Assembly: GCA_903961015.1 (NCBI GenBank)
Contig: CAJCCX010000178.1
Span: 1-35,190 of the forward strand
Origin: an uncultured bacterium
GTDB lineage: Bacteria; Planctomycetota; Phycisphaerae; Phycisphaerales; SM1A02
Length of the DNA: 35,190 nt
Direction of reading: 5' to 3'
The translations under genes and the position numbers were made by a program. The notes under the pieces are model-generated. The model saw nothing but the letters and a program-made list of their open reading frames with translations, did not search any database and was not told where the DNA came from. Of this stretch, positions 27,282 through 35,190 are shown one piece after another (the stretch's first letter is position 1; every line of letters begins with the position of its first letter).

Positions 27282-28526
27282 CTACGACGAACGCAATTCC
27301 AACCGGGGCAGCCAGGGCAATATTCCCAAAGCGATCGCAGCAAAGAGTGCGCCGATCCAAAAGACGACCTGTGCGTTGCCAGTGCTCCAAAGCCACCCAG
27401 CAAAGAGGCTTGCGATCAACAATGAAATTCCTTGCAGAAATCCAAAAATTCCAAGCGCAGTCGCCAACCTTTCCTTCGGGGCGCAGTCGACGATCAGAGC
27501 TCGCGCAGTTCCTTCTATACACGCGACGCTGACGCCATAAATCGCAAAGATCCCCCACAGTCCGACACGAGTTTCAGCTGAAACAAGCGCGAATGAAGCG
27601 TATGAAATGGCGTACAGGACCCATCCAGTCGCGAGGACATGCCAGCGACCGAACCGATCGCTCAACAATCCCATGGGATAACTCGCGATGGCATAGGTCG
27701 CACTTAATGTGGCATACATCAGGATTGATTCGACTGGAGTACTTCCCAGTTCTAACGCACGCAGTAAGAGGAATGTGTCGCTGGAATTTCCAAGCGAGAA
27801 CAAGACCAACGCCACGATTGCGATCCAAAATGCTCGCCCAAATGATTTATGACGCGCCGTTGCGTGCGCTTCTCGACGTGCGAGCACTTTGTCAGGATGC
27901 GTGCGTGGAATTAGAAAAGTGAGAGCCCATGCTGTCAATGCTGCCACTGCCGCACATGCGAAGATGATGCGAAACTGAAAACCATCCTCAGGAACCGCTG
28001 GTCGCGATCCAATGGACCATGCGATGATCCCTGCTGCGATCAACGATCCAGCCACTCCACCGTACGAATCAATTCCACGGTGAAATCCAAACGCACGCCC
28101 ACGGTCGGACTCCGGCACGCTTTCCGCAATCAGCGCATCGCGTGGTGCACTTCGGATTCCCTTGCCAATTCGGTCCAGTAACCGACCGCTGAAGACCATT
28201 CCCCAACCACCCGCAATCGCAATGATCGCCTTTCCAATGCATGCGAACCCGTATCCCCTGCGAACCCAACGCACTCGATGCCCGCTTGAATCACTGTGAT
28301 ATCCAGCCAATCCACGCACAATACTGACAATCGCTTCCGCAACTCCTTCGATCAACCCGAGCGCCACAGGACTTGCGCCGAGCACGCCGATGACAAACAT
28401 CGGAAGCAGCGGATAGGTCATTTCTCCTGCGAGATCTGCGAAGAGACTGATTCCGCTCAGAATCCACAGCGACTTAGGAAGTGGCAATCGCGGTTGTGCG
28501 TTCGAGTTTTTCATGGTGTACCGCAT
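27282..28526 (-). CDS. MFS transporter
   Basis: About 12 TM helices; GRLLDRIGKGIRSAPRDALIAE motif; start uncertain (28514, 28526 or 28559). Confidence 0.87.
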   Translation of the reverse strand: MRYTMKNSNAQPRLPLPKSLWILSGISLFADLAGEMTYPLLPMFVIGVLGASPVALGLIEGVAEAIVSIVRGLAGYHSDSSGHRVRWVRRGYGFACIGKAIIAIAGGWGMVFSGRLLDRIGKGIRSAPRDALIAESVPESDRGRAFGFHRGIDSYGGVAGSLIAAGIIAWSIGSRPAVPEDGFQFRIIFACAAVAALTAWALTFLIPRTHPDKVLARREAHATARHKSFGRAFWIAIVALVLFSLGNSSDTFLLLRALELGSTPVESILMYATLSATYAIASYPMGLLSDRFGRWHVLATGWVLYAISYASFALVSAETRVGLWGIFAIYGVSVACIEGTARALIVDCAPKERLATALGIFGFLQGISLLIASLFAGWLWSTGNAQVVFWIGALFAAIALGILPWLPRLELRSS

Positions 28527-28544
28527 GGCGCCTCTCAACAATGT

Positions 28545-28567
28545 ACGCACATGCGTCACATACGCAC
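28545..28567. promoter_or_regulatory. Operator-like overlapping inverted repeats ACGCAcaTGCGTcacatACGCAC between MFS and rrf2
   Basis: Direct reading; three alternating half-sites. Confidence 0.4.
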
Positions 28568-28606
28568 TTTGTGTGATTCATATATATTTCGGCAAAGGAG
28601 ATCTCT

Positions 28607-29113
28607 TTGTACGGAAAGCAAACAGAATGTGCAATCGCAGCGGTCAGCAGACTTGCGGAAATTTATGACAACGGGGTATCGCGACTCAACGCTGAAGAAA
28701 TTGCTGTTGCGCGAGGACTCCAAGCTCCATTCGTTGCAAAGATATTGACTGCACTCTCCATGGCTGGAATCGTCCGCGGATCGCGTGGACCTGGTGGTGG
28801 ATATACCCTCACTCGCACGCCGAAAGAGATCACGCTTCGCGAAATCCATAACCTCTTCGAAAGACCAGACACAAGTCCAAACTGTCCATTCGGTGGCGGA
28901 ATATGTGGAGCTGGATCCCCCTGCGCATTGCACGATTCGCTCGTCGGCCTTCAGGGAAACGTTGACCAATTTCTTGACAAGACAACATTTGAGGCATTTC
29001 GCGTTGCATATCAGGAACAAGGACATCGCCCAGTTCCATCGGGAACAAAGCCGAAGGTTGCTCGCCGAGAAAGCTATCGCGCACGAAAGCCGCGGTCACC
29101 CAAAGCTGGGTGA
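28607..29113 (+). CDS. Rrf2 family transcriptional regulator, paralogue of 26721-27263, TTG start
   Basis: MYGKQTECAIAAVSRLAE...RGSRGPGGGYTLTRTPKEI...CPFGGGICGAGSPCALHDS; aaaggag SD. Confidence 0.87.
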   Translation: MYGKQTECAIAAVSRLAEIYDNGVSRLNAEEIAVARGLQAPFVAKILTALSMAGIVRGSRGPGGGYTLTRTPKEITLREIHNLFERPDTSPNCPFGGGICGAGSPCALHDSLVGLQGNVDQFLDKTTFEAFRVAYQEQGHRPVPSGTKPKVARRESYRARKPRSPKAG

Positions 29114-29117
29114 TTTC

Positions 29118-29171
29118 ACTGGGAGCAGTCGCTCCCTCGCAGTCGCTCCCTCGAAAACTCTGTCTCCCAGT
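29118..29171. terminator. Candidate bidirectional terminator/structured element: 8-bp inverted repeat ACTGGGAG/CTCCCAGT enclosing a 2 x 14 bp tandem repeat and an inner hairpin
   Basis: Direct reading at the convergent rrf2/hgd junction; no strong U-tract. Confidence 0.5.
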
Positions 29172-30403
29172 TAGGCCTTCACCCCAACGGTGGCGAACGC
29201 TTCACCCGTTGGAGCGAGCAAGTTTGCTGTTTGCGGACGCCAACTCGACACGTACTTGGGATCCTCAATACTGATTGCTTCCTGCGTTGGCGCGAGGGGG
29301 CGGAATGTATCGCACATCACAGCGAGTTCGTTCGTTGAATGCTGATCCATCGTTGCTTCAACGGTGCCAGGATGTGGACCGTGTGCAATTCCCAGAGGAT
29401 GCAATGTCATTGAACCCTCTTCAACTCCCCTCCTCGCCGTGTAGTGACCATCAGCATAAAACATCACTTCGTCGCTATCGACATTTGAATGCGCGTATGG
29501 CACACGAATGGCTTCTGGATGAAAGTCGAGTGGTCTTGGGCAGAAACAGCAAATCACCGCGTTGTGCCCTTCGAAGACCTGATGGACTGGTGGCGGTTGA
29601 TGCAATTGTCCAACGATCGGCGCGAAGTCGAGCGCATGAAAACAGTACGGCCAACAGACGCCGTCGAATCCAACGATGTCCATTGGATCGTGCGCATATC
29701 GAAAAGAATGCAGCGCTCCACGCGCCTTCACGATGACTTCATACAACCCATCAACCATTGCACTCTTGGGAGTTCCAAATGGCCCTTGAGGTGGACGAAT
29801 GTCACGCTCGCAGTACGGGCTATTCTCTAGAAATTGCCCGACGCCTCCCTGCCGATACCGTGGTGGCGCTTGCACATGTGACCCGTTGACAAACTCCATC
29901 GTCACAAACCGCGCACCAGGTGAGTCGAAATCCATTCGATAGATAGTTCCCTTTGGAATGACAACAAAGTCTCGCGCATGCATCTGAAGTCGTCCGAAAA
30001 TCGTGGTCAGCAATCCAGATCCACACTGAAGAAATATGCATTCATCAGCTTGACCGTTCTTGTACAGCGTCGGCATCGATTCCTTCGCAACGCACATCGA
30101 TATTTCGACATCTGCATTGCCAAGCAACACTTTACGACCTGTAATTGGATCGCCTTCTGGACGCAGATTCTGAGTGCGAAGATGCCGCATGCGAAGCGCA
30201 CGCTCCTGCACATACGTTGGCTCGACGACACGACTCATTTCGCATGACTCGACTGCCGTTGGGGGATGCCGGTGATAGATCGTGCTCATCGTGCCAGAGA
30301 ACCCTTCGTTCCCAAAGACTTCTTCGAAAACAAGATGGCCGTCGACCATATGACGAACATGACGCTTGTGAGGAATCGAACCACGTGCGATATAGAAAGA
30401 CAT
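29171..30403 (-). CDS. hmgA: Homogentisate 1,2-dioxygenase
   Basis: YIARGSIPHKRHVRHMVDGHLVFEEVFGNEGFSGTMSTIYHRHPPT; VIPKGTIYRMDF; HPLGIAHGPHPG. Confidence 0.85.
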   Translation of the reverse strand: MSFYIARGSIPHKRHVRHMVDGHLVFEEVFGNEGFSGTMSTIYHRHPPTAVESCEMSRVVEPTYVQERALRMRHLRTQNLRPEGDPITGRKVLLGNADVEISMCVAKESMPTLYKNGQADECIFLQCGSGLLTTIFGRLQMHARDFVVIPKGTIYRMDFDSPGARFVTMEFVNGSHVQAPPRYRQGGVGQFLENSPYCERDIRPPQGPFGTPKSAMVDGLYEVIVKARGALHSFRYAHDPMDIVGFDGVCWPYCFHALDFAPIVGQLHQPPPVHQVFEGHNAVICCFCPRPLDFHPEAIRVPYAHSNVDSDEVMFYADGHYTARRGVEEGSMTLHPLGIAHGPHPGTVEATMDQHSTNELAVMCDTFRPLAPTQEAISIEDPKYVSSWRPQTANLLAPTGEAFATVGVKA

Positions 30404-30458
30404 GTTGTTGCTCCGTGTGAAAGAAAATGAAGAACGAACGACTGAGTGACTACATAAA

Positions 30459-32567
30459 TCAGAGATTTCCGCGGCGCTCTTGCTCTAATTCCAACGCTTC
30501 AAAAAGGGCTTTAAAATTGCCTTTTCCGAAGCCTTTTGCACCTTTGCGCCCAATGATTTCGACGAATAGCGTTGGTCGGTCTTGGACAGGCTTTGTAAAT
30601 ACCTGAAGGAGATATCCCTCTTCGTCGCAATCGAGGAGAAGTCCAAGCGATTTCACGCGAGCATGCGACTCATCGATGGATCGCCCGAGCGCACCTTCAA
30701 CTCGATCCCAAACACTTTCGTAATACGTGTCGGGCAATCCTAAAAACGCAACGCCACGACGGCGCAGTTCGCCGACGGTTGCGAGTGCGTCACTCGTTCG
30801 AAATGCCAAATGCTGGACGCCAGGAGTTCCGTCATGCCAATCCAAATACTCCTGAACCTGACTCTTACGCAACCCTGCTGCCGGCTCATTGATTGGAATC
30901 TTGAGGACGCTTCGACCGCCGTCCATCACCTTGGACATCAACGCTGAATATTTCGTTGAAATATCTTGGTCATCAAAGTGCTTGAACAACTTGAACCCAA
31001 ACACTTCGCTATACCAGTCCACCCATGTATTCATTTGGCCAAGCCCCACATTGGCAACGCAGTGATCGACAGCACAAAGGCCGCATGGTCGCTGGATATT
31101 CAGGTCATTCATTGGATCATTGACGACCTTTCTGAAATTCGGCGCGAACAACTCCCCCATATTCCCATTCACATCACCACATCGACCGCGGCGACTGACA
31201 AGGCTGTGAACGCATCGACCAAATGCCTGAATGCCTGAAAAAACAGCGACATCGTCGCCATCACGAATTTCAACTGGCTCGTATGCACTCTTCGCACCAT
31301 TGCGCAAAGCCTGCTCATACGCAGCTTCTGCGTCGCGCACAGTGAAAGCGACATCGCTGACTCCGTCACCATATCGCGCAACATCCAAACTGGCGGGATG
31401 ATTTGGCGTCAAGCCCGTCATCAGCATGAGGCGAATGTCGCCTTGAACAAGAAGATGGCATGCTTTATCGCGACTCCCTGTTGTCAGATCGCTGAATTGA
31501 TCCGCCATGAATCCGAAGTTCGCTCCGTAGTACGTACGAGCTTGGAGCGCATTTCCAACATGCAGTCCAATGTGATCGACTCCAAGAAGCGCCAGTGGAT
31601 CTGCGGGCGCACTTTGAAGGAGGGTTGGCGATGCAGAATGTGTTACAGCATGCGATGCATGATTGCCATTTGCAGAGTGTTCTTTGTTCTTCGAACAAGC
31701 CGAACCATTTCGACACGTTCCACCGCAACCAACCTTTGGTGCGCCTTCGGTGTCGAGGTAGGAATTGATTTGAGCCAAATCATCGAGCACGAATAGTTGC
31801 TTCTGGAAGTGATCGATTTCGAACGATGTCGCGGCGACAATCGCAGGATCAAATGGGCGCCGAATGACTTCGGGCGACTGCAAGCAATAAAGTGATTCCG
31901 CAGGCGACGATGCAAGACCCGCACCAAGAATTCGAATGTGATCTTGCTCGCGAATCAGGCCAAATTCAACAGTAAACCAGAGCACATTGGTCAGGCGTAC
32001 GAGTTGTGCGGCATCCGCCTTGACTCCCGCGTGACCGAACCTTTCCAAGATTCGGGCCATCTGCTTGTCTGCACAGAGCGGCGTGTGGCCAAAGATGTCA
32101 TGAAATGCGTCAGGTTCTGGCAAGTATCCCTCGTGCTCGGGATCGCGAACAACGACCGTCACAGGGAGGATCTTGCGAGCGAGGCACGCGAAAAATGCAC
32201 GGGGGGGCAAGTAACCAGTCACCGCACGAACTTCCCACCCCGTCAGCGATTTGAGTTTATTCGAAACGTCTGCGATCACTGGAACATGGTCGTGGTCAAT
32301 CTCAAGGGCACGCGCTCCATCGAGCCAATGCGTACTTGCATGGAGCGGAAGGTATGTACGTTGCTGTTGGCAGAGTCGACTCCAAATCTGATGCTCACGG
32401 GGCTCATATGCGACAAAGTTCTGCCGAACAAATATTGTCTCTAACTCTGGAAGATCGTCTGATCCAGTTTCGTATTTCGCAAGTGCGACGCGAGAGGCTG
32501 CGACCTCCAAAGGATCCAACACACAAGGGTGAACGATTGTCGGCATTGATTTCATTGCAAATCTCAT
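30459..32567 (-). CDS. Bifunctional fusion: N-terminal phenylalanine 4-hydroxylase, C-terminal 4-hydroxyphenylpyruvate dioxygenase
   Basis: PAH: GYLPPRAFFACLA, EPDAFHDIFGHTPL, LWFTVEFGLI. HPPD: VDHIGLHVGNALQARTYYGANFGF, VDHCVANVGLGQMNTWVDWYSEVFGF, GVQHLAFRTSD, LLQVFTKPVQDRPTLFVEIIGRKGAKGFGKGNFKALFEALE. Confidence 0.93.
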   Translation of the reverse strand: MRFAMKSMPTIVHPCVLDPLEVAASRVALAKYETGSDDLPELETIFVRQNFVAYEPREHQIWSRLCQQQRTYLPLHASTHWLDGARALEIDHDHVPVIADVSNKLKSLTGWEVRAVTGYLPPRAFFACLARKILPVTVVVRDPEHEGYLPEPDAFHDIFGHTPLCADKQMARILERFGHAGVKADAAQLVRLTNVLWFTVEFGLIREQDHIRILGAGLASSPAESLYCLQSPEVIRRPFDPAIVAATSFEIDHFQKQLFVLDDLAQINSYLDTEGAPKVGCGGTCRNGSACSKNKEHSANGNHASHAVTHSASPTLLQSAPADPLALLGVDHIGLHVGNALQARTYYGANFGFMADQFSDLTTGSRDKACHLLVQGDIRLMLMTGLTPNHPASLDVARYGDGVSDVAFTVRDAEAAYEQALRNGAKSAYEPVEIRDGDDVAVFSGIQAFGRCVHSLVSRRGRCGDVNGNMGELFAPNFRKVVNDPMNDLNIQRPCGLCAVDHCVANVGLGQMNTWVDWYSEVFGFKLFKHFDDQDISTKYSALMSKVMDGGRSVLKIPINEPAAGLRKSQVQEYLDWHDGTPGVQHLAFRTSDALATVGELRRRGVAFLGLPDTYYESVWDRVEGALGRSIDESHARVKSLGLLLDCDEEGYLLQVFTKPVQDRPTLFVEIIGRKGAKGFGKGNFKALFEALELEQERRGNL

Positions 32568-32669
32568 GAAACCAAGAATACCACGAAATCAAGATCGTCA
32601 ATTCGTTATATTGAATACAGAAGAATAATCTTTGTCTTTCGCCTGTTCTTGGCTTCAAGAGTTAACCCG

Positions 32670-34175
32670 TCACATCAGCCAAGTACAGACCACTGTGATC
32701 ACAATCACCGCGCAGAGATTCAACAAAAAACCAACCTTGATCATTTCTCGAACTGGAATCAATCCCGTTGAAAAAATGATTGCATTGGGCGGCGTCCCAA
32801 CAGGAAGCATGAACGCGAGACTTGCCCCAAGTACTGCGGTGACGACCAATTTCTCAGGAGCGATTCCAAGCCCTGGCGCCATCGCACCGAGAATCGGGAC
32901 GGCCGTTGCGGCAAGCGCCGTATTCGAAGCAATCTCACTTGCGAAAATCATAATCGTCGCAACTCCTGCAATGATGAAAGGTTCAGGAACCCCACCGAGC
33001 CCGGTGACGCTTTGAGCGATCATCTGTGAAACACCCGTTCGCTGCATCGCGTCGGCGAGGCTCAGTCCACCGCCAAAGAGAATGAAGACACCCCACGGCA
33101 ATCGCTCCGTTTGCGACCACGGCACAATGGGCGTTGCACTGCCCCGCGCTGCTGGCAATATGAAGAGCGCAATCGCTGCCGCGACGGCGATAAGCCCATC
33201 CTTCAGCATCAAATCTGGAACCAAGGATTTAAGGAACGGTGCACCAACCCACGAGACCACTGCAACTCCAAAGATAATGAGGGTCAATTTTGCCGCGCGG
33301 GTCAGTGGAACTTGAGGGGATCCGGGGCTTGAACCTGCTTCGCCGATGTCCGTGTTCGGTCGGCGCAATCCATGAAATGGAAAGACGAACCAGAAAATGA
33401 ACTGGGCACAGAGCATCATCAGAACTCCAGCCGGAACTCCGACCGAAGCCCACCGAACAAAGTCCATGCTGCCACCGTTCGCATTGATCCACTCGACTCC
33501 GATGGGATTGGGTGGACTGCCAAGCACGGACATCACACCGCCGATGCTGGCGCCGTATGCGATTGCTAACAGAACCGCCCGCTGAAAATTTGCCGTGGCC
33601 TTGATGGTCGCGCCATCGGCCGTCCCCTTGACTGCATACATGGCAACTGCGGCAGTTGCGAGAGGCAACATCATGGCCGCCGTCGCTGTATTGGAAACCC
33701 ATGCGCTGATCAGCGCTGCCACGATCAAGAAGGCTGCAACAATTCGACCGGGCGAATCTCCGATACAGCGAATCGTCAATAACAAGAAGCGCTTTCCAAG
33801 TCCGTGTTGCTCAAGCGCAATCCCCAGCACACATCCACCTGCAAAGAGGAAAATGACGTCGTTCGCATATGGCGCTAAAACTTGCTCCGCCGTTGATGCA
33901 CGCAAGAGTGGGAGCACCACGATTGGCAATAGACCCGTCACTGCAAGATCGACCGCCTGCGTCGCCCACCAGATTGCCATCCAACCAAGCAATCCGATCA
34001 CCATCGCCCCTGCCGAGGAAAGGGCCGCTGAATCAGACGTGATTGGACGGAAGTACAACCAGAACAAGAATCCCACGAGGGGTCCGATGAACAGCGAGAC
34101 CAGTCTCCGCGTGGTCCATGAATCATTGCAGGATTCATTTGATTTGCTCACATCGAGCAGAATACCTAACCGCAT
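32670..34175 (-). CDS. SLC13/DASS family anion transporter
   Basis: Polytopic; AALISAWVSNTATAAMMLPLA, ASEIASNTALAATAVPILG, LAFMLPVGTPPNAIIFSTG; upstream alternative start at 34217. Confidence 0.9.
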   Translation of the reverse strand: MRLGILLDVSKSNESCNDSWTTRRLVSLFIGPLVGFLFWLYFRPITSDSAALSSAGAMVIGLLGWMAIWWATQAVDLAVTGLLPIVVLPLLRASTAEQVLAPYANDVIFLFAGGCVLGIALEQHGLGKRFLLLTIRCIGDSPGRIVAAFLIVAALISAWVSNTATAAMMLPLATAAVAMYAVKGTADGATIKATANFQRAVLLAIAYGASIGGVMSVLGSPPNPIGVEWINANGGSMDFVRWASVGVPAGVLMMLCAQFIFWFVFPFHGLRRPNTDIGEAGSSPGSPQVPLTRAAKLTLIIFGVAVVSWVGAPFLKSLVPDLMLKDGLIAVAAAIALFILPAARGSATPIVPWSQTERLPWGVFILFGGGLSLADAMQRTGVSQMIAQSVTGLGGVPEPFIIAGVATIMIFASEIASNTALAATAVPILGAMAPGLGIAPEKLVVTAVLGASLAFMLPVGTPPNAIIFSTGLIPVREMIKVGFLLNLCAVIVITVVCTWLM

Positions 34176-34223
34176 CTCACTGGTTATCCAATGAACAAAC
34201 GTGATCAGCCAAATCACACTGGA

Positions 34224-34688
34224 TCAATCAGAACTTTTGGATGCGACGACTGCACCCCACGATGCGATGCTTCCGCGAAGATCACTCATGGATACTCGTG
34301 CATGAGACTCGTCCAAGAATGCGATGATGCCCGACCCCATTGCAGTGTGTGCCGAGGACTTCACTAGAAACGAAGCGGATTCGGCAGGCAACCAAGCCTT
34401 CCCCTGATAATCGCGAACAAATTGCGAAGTGACTTTCAATGTTGTATTCGCCTTCATGTAATCAAGCATGCAGCCGATATCGTCAAAGACAACTGCCTCA
34501 ACACCATCTGGACTCCCCACCAGCAAACATCCCGCACAGCGCTGATCAACAATACTCATCTTGCATTCTGCGCATTCATCTCGACCAAGTCGCAGCTCTG
34601 GGGGGCCCACTGGTATCGCAGGAGCGCATCCATTTAAAACCACGAATCCCGTGACGAGTAGCCAAGTCATCAACTGATTGCGGCTCAT
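34224..34688 (-). CDS. nosL: NosL-like copper lipoprotein
   Basis: Lipobox VLNGCAP, DECAECKMSIVDQR, VVFDDIGCMLDYM; ATGA overlap with the upstream gene. Confidence 0.85.
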   Translation of the reverse strand: MSRNQLMTWLLVTGFVVLNGCAPAIPVGPPELRLGRDECAECKMSIVDQRCAGCLLVGSPDGVEAVVFDDIGCMLDYMKANTTLKVTSQFVRDYQGKAWLPAESASFLVKSSAHTAMGSGIIAFLDESHARVSMSDLRGSIASWGAVVASKSSD

Positions 34689-35035
34689 ATTGGGGACCTT
34701 CTCGAGAAGATTGACGCAGCAACTGTCAGTGGAAGAATGATCCATAAGACCATGACGCATGCAAAGATCCATGTCACACCTGCGCCCCATATGTCTGTTG
34801 CATACAGCCCGGCTGGACCAAGAACGTCGAGGGATGTATCTGAACTAACGAGCGCCCACATCTTGAAAACTTGCATCGGGTTGACCAAACTGAGCGCAAA
34901 AAGATTTTCAATTCGCATTCGAAGTGCGACTGCGCCAGCCATCAATCCAAGGTCACTGACGAAGACAAGCGTGAGCCACGAAAAGATTGCGACGCCCATC
35001 GCCACACTGCTCTTGCGCGTGGCGACCGAGATCAT
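34685..35035 (-). CDS. NosY-like ABC-2 permease, C-terminal half only
   Basis: ATRKSSVAMGVAIFSWLTLVFVSDLGLM...LSLVNPMQVFKMWAL...LGPAGLYA resembles the NosY C-terminus; immediately upstream of nosL; expected N-terminal half not seen in frame. Confidence 0.6.
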   Translation of the reverse strand: MISVATRKSSVAMGVAIFSWLTLVFVSDLGLMAGAVALRMRIENLFALSLVNPMQVFKMWALVSSDTSLDVLGPAGLYATDIWGAGVTWIFACVMVLWIILPLTVAASIFSRRSPI

Positions 35036-35190
35036 CAGTCCAGTTCCAATACTTCGCGTCCGCGTGGGTGTAGACCAACCAATCGAGACGGAGCGTCCAA
35101 AGATCCGTTGTCTGCATTTCTGTTATCGCGGAAATTGTTGGTTTTCATGGTGTTTTCCGCCGCACGATGCGCAATGTTGCATCAGCAGAA

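Noticed and set aside
288-34654. Numerous overlapping ORFs on alternate frames and strands (for example 2085-2600 -, 9263-9736 -, 19113-19760 -, 33595-34194 +)
   Set aside because: They lie within clearly coding genes on another frame, have atypical composition and no recognisable motifs; treated as spurious.
1-35190. CRISPR arrays, tRNA/rRNA genes, transposons, integrases, prophage or defence genes
   Set aside because: No spaced direct-repeat arrays, cloverleaf sequences or transposase/phage/nuclease motifs recognised by eye; a computational scan (tRNAscan-SE, CRISPR finder, ISfinder) would be needed to exclude them formally.

Overview
Chromosomal window (35,190 bp), probably from a Planctomycetota/Phycisphaerae-like bacterium (inferred from the dockerin-tailed cytochrome and overall gene content; not proven). 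No tRNA, rRNA, CRISPR array, transposase or phage genes were recognised. Main contents: (i) a large secreted/membrane-anchored protein and a DUF1573-like lipoprotein; (ii) arsM (-) divergent from a pyruvate/indolepyruvate decarboxylase family gene (+), then an MlaF-like ABC ATPase; (iii) a pentaheme cytochrome with a C-terminal dockerin-like tail, followed by a NapH/CcoG-like 4Fe-4S membrane protein with an apparent 1-nt frameshift and a conserved-looking 615-aa protein of unknown function; (iv) a DEAD-box helicase behind a long structured leader; (v) a complete cbb3 oxidase locus on the minus strand: fused ccoNO, ccoQ-like, a mono-heme ccoP, ccoG, fixH-like, SafE-like, ccoI, and a GTG-start ccoS missing from the ORF track; (vi) two paralogous Rrf2 regulators flanking an MFS transporter; (vii) homogentisate dioxygenase plus one ORF fusing phenylalanine hydroxylase to 4-hydroxyphenylpyruvate dioxygenase; (viii) a DASS transporter and the nosL/nosY end of what may be a nos cluster. 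Most notable: the PAH-HPPD fusion, paired palindromic elements between ccoNO and rrf2 that resemble an element in the arsM/decarboxylase intergenic region, a predicted leaderless decarboxylase mRNA, the dockerin-tailed multiheme cytochrome, and a nested hairpin/tandem repeat at the rrf2/hgd convergent junction.
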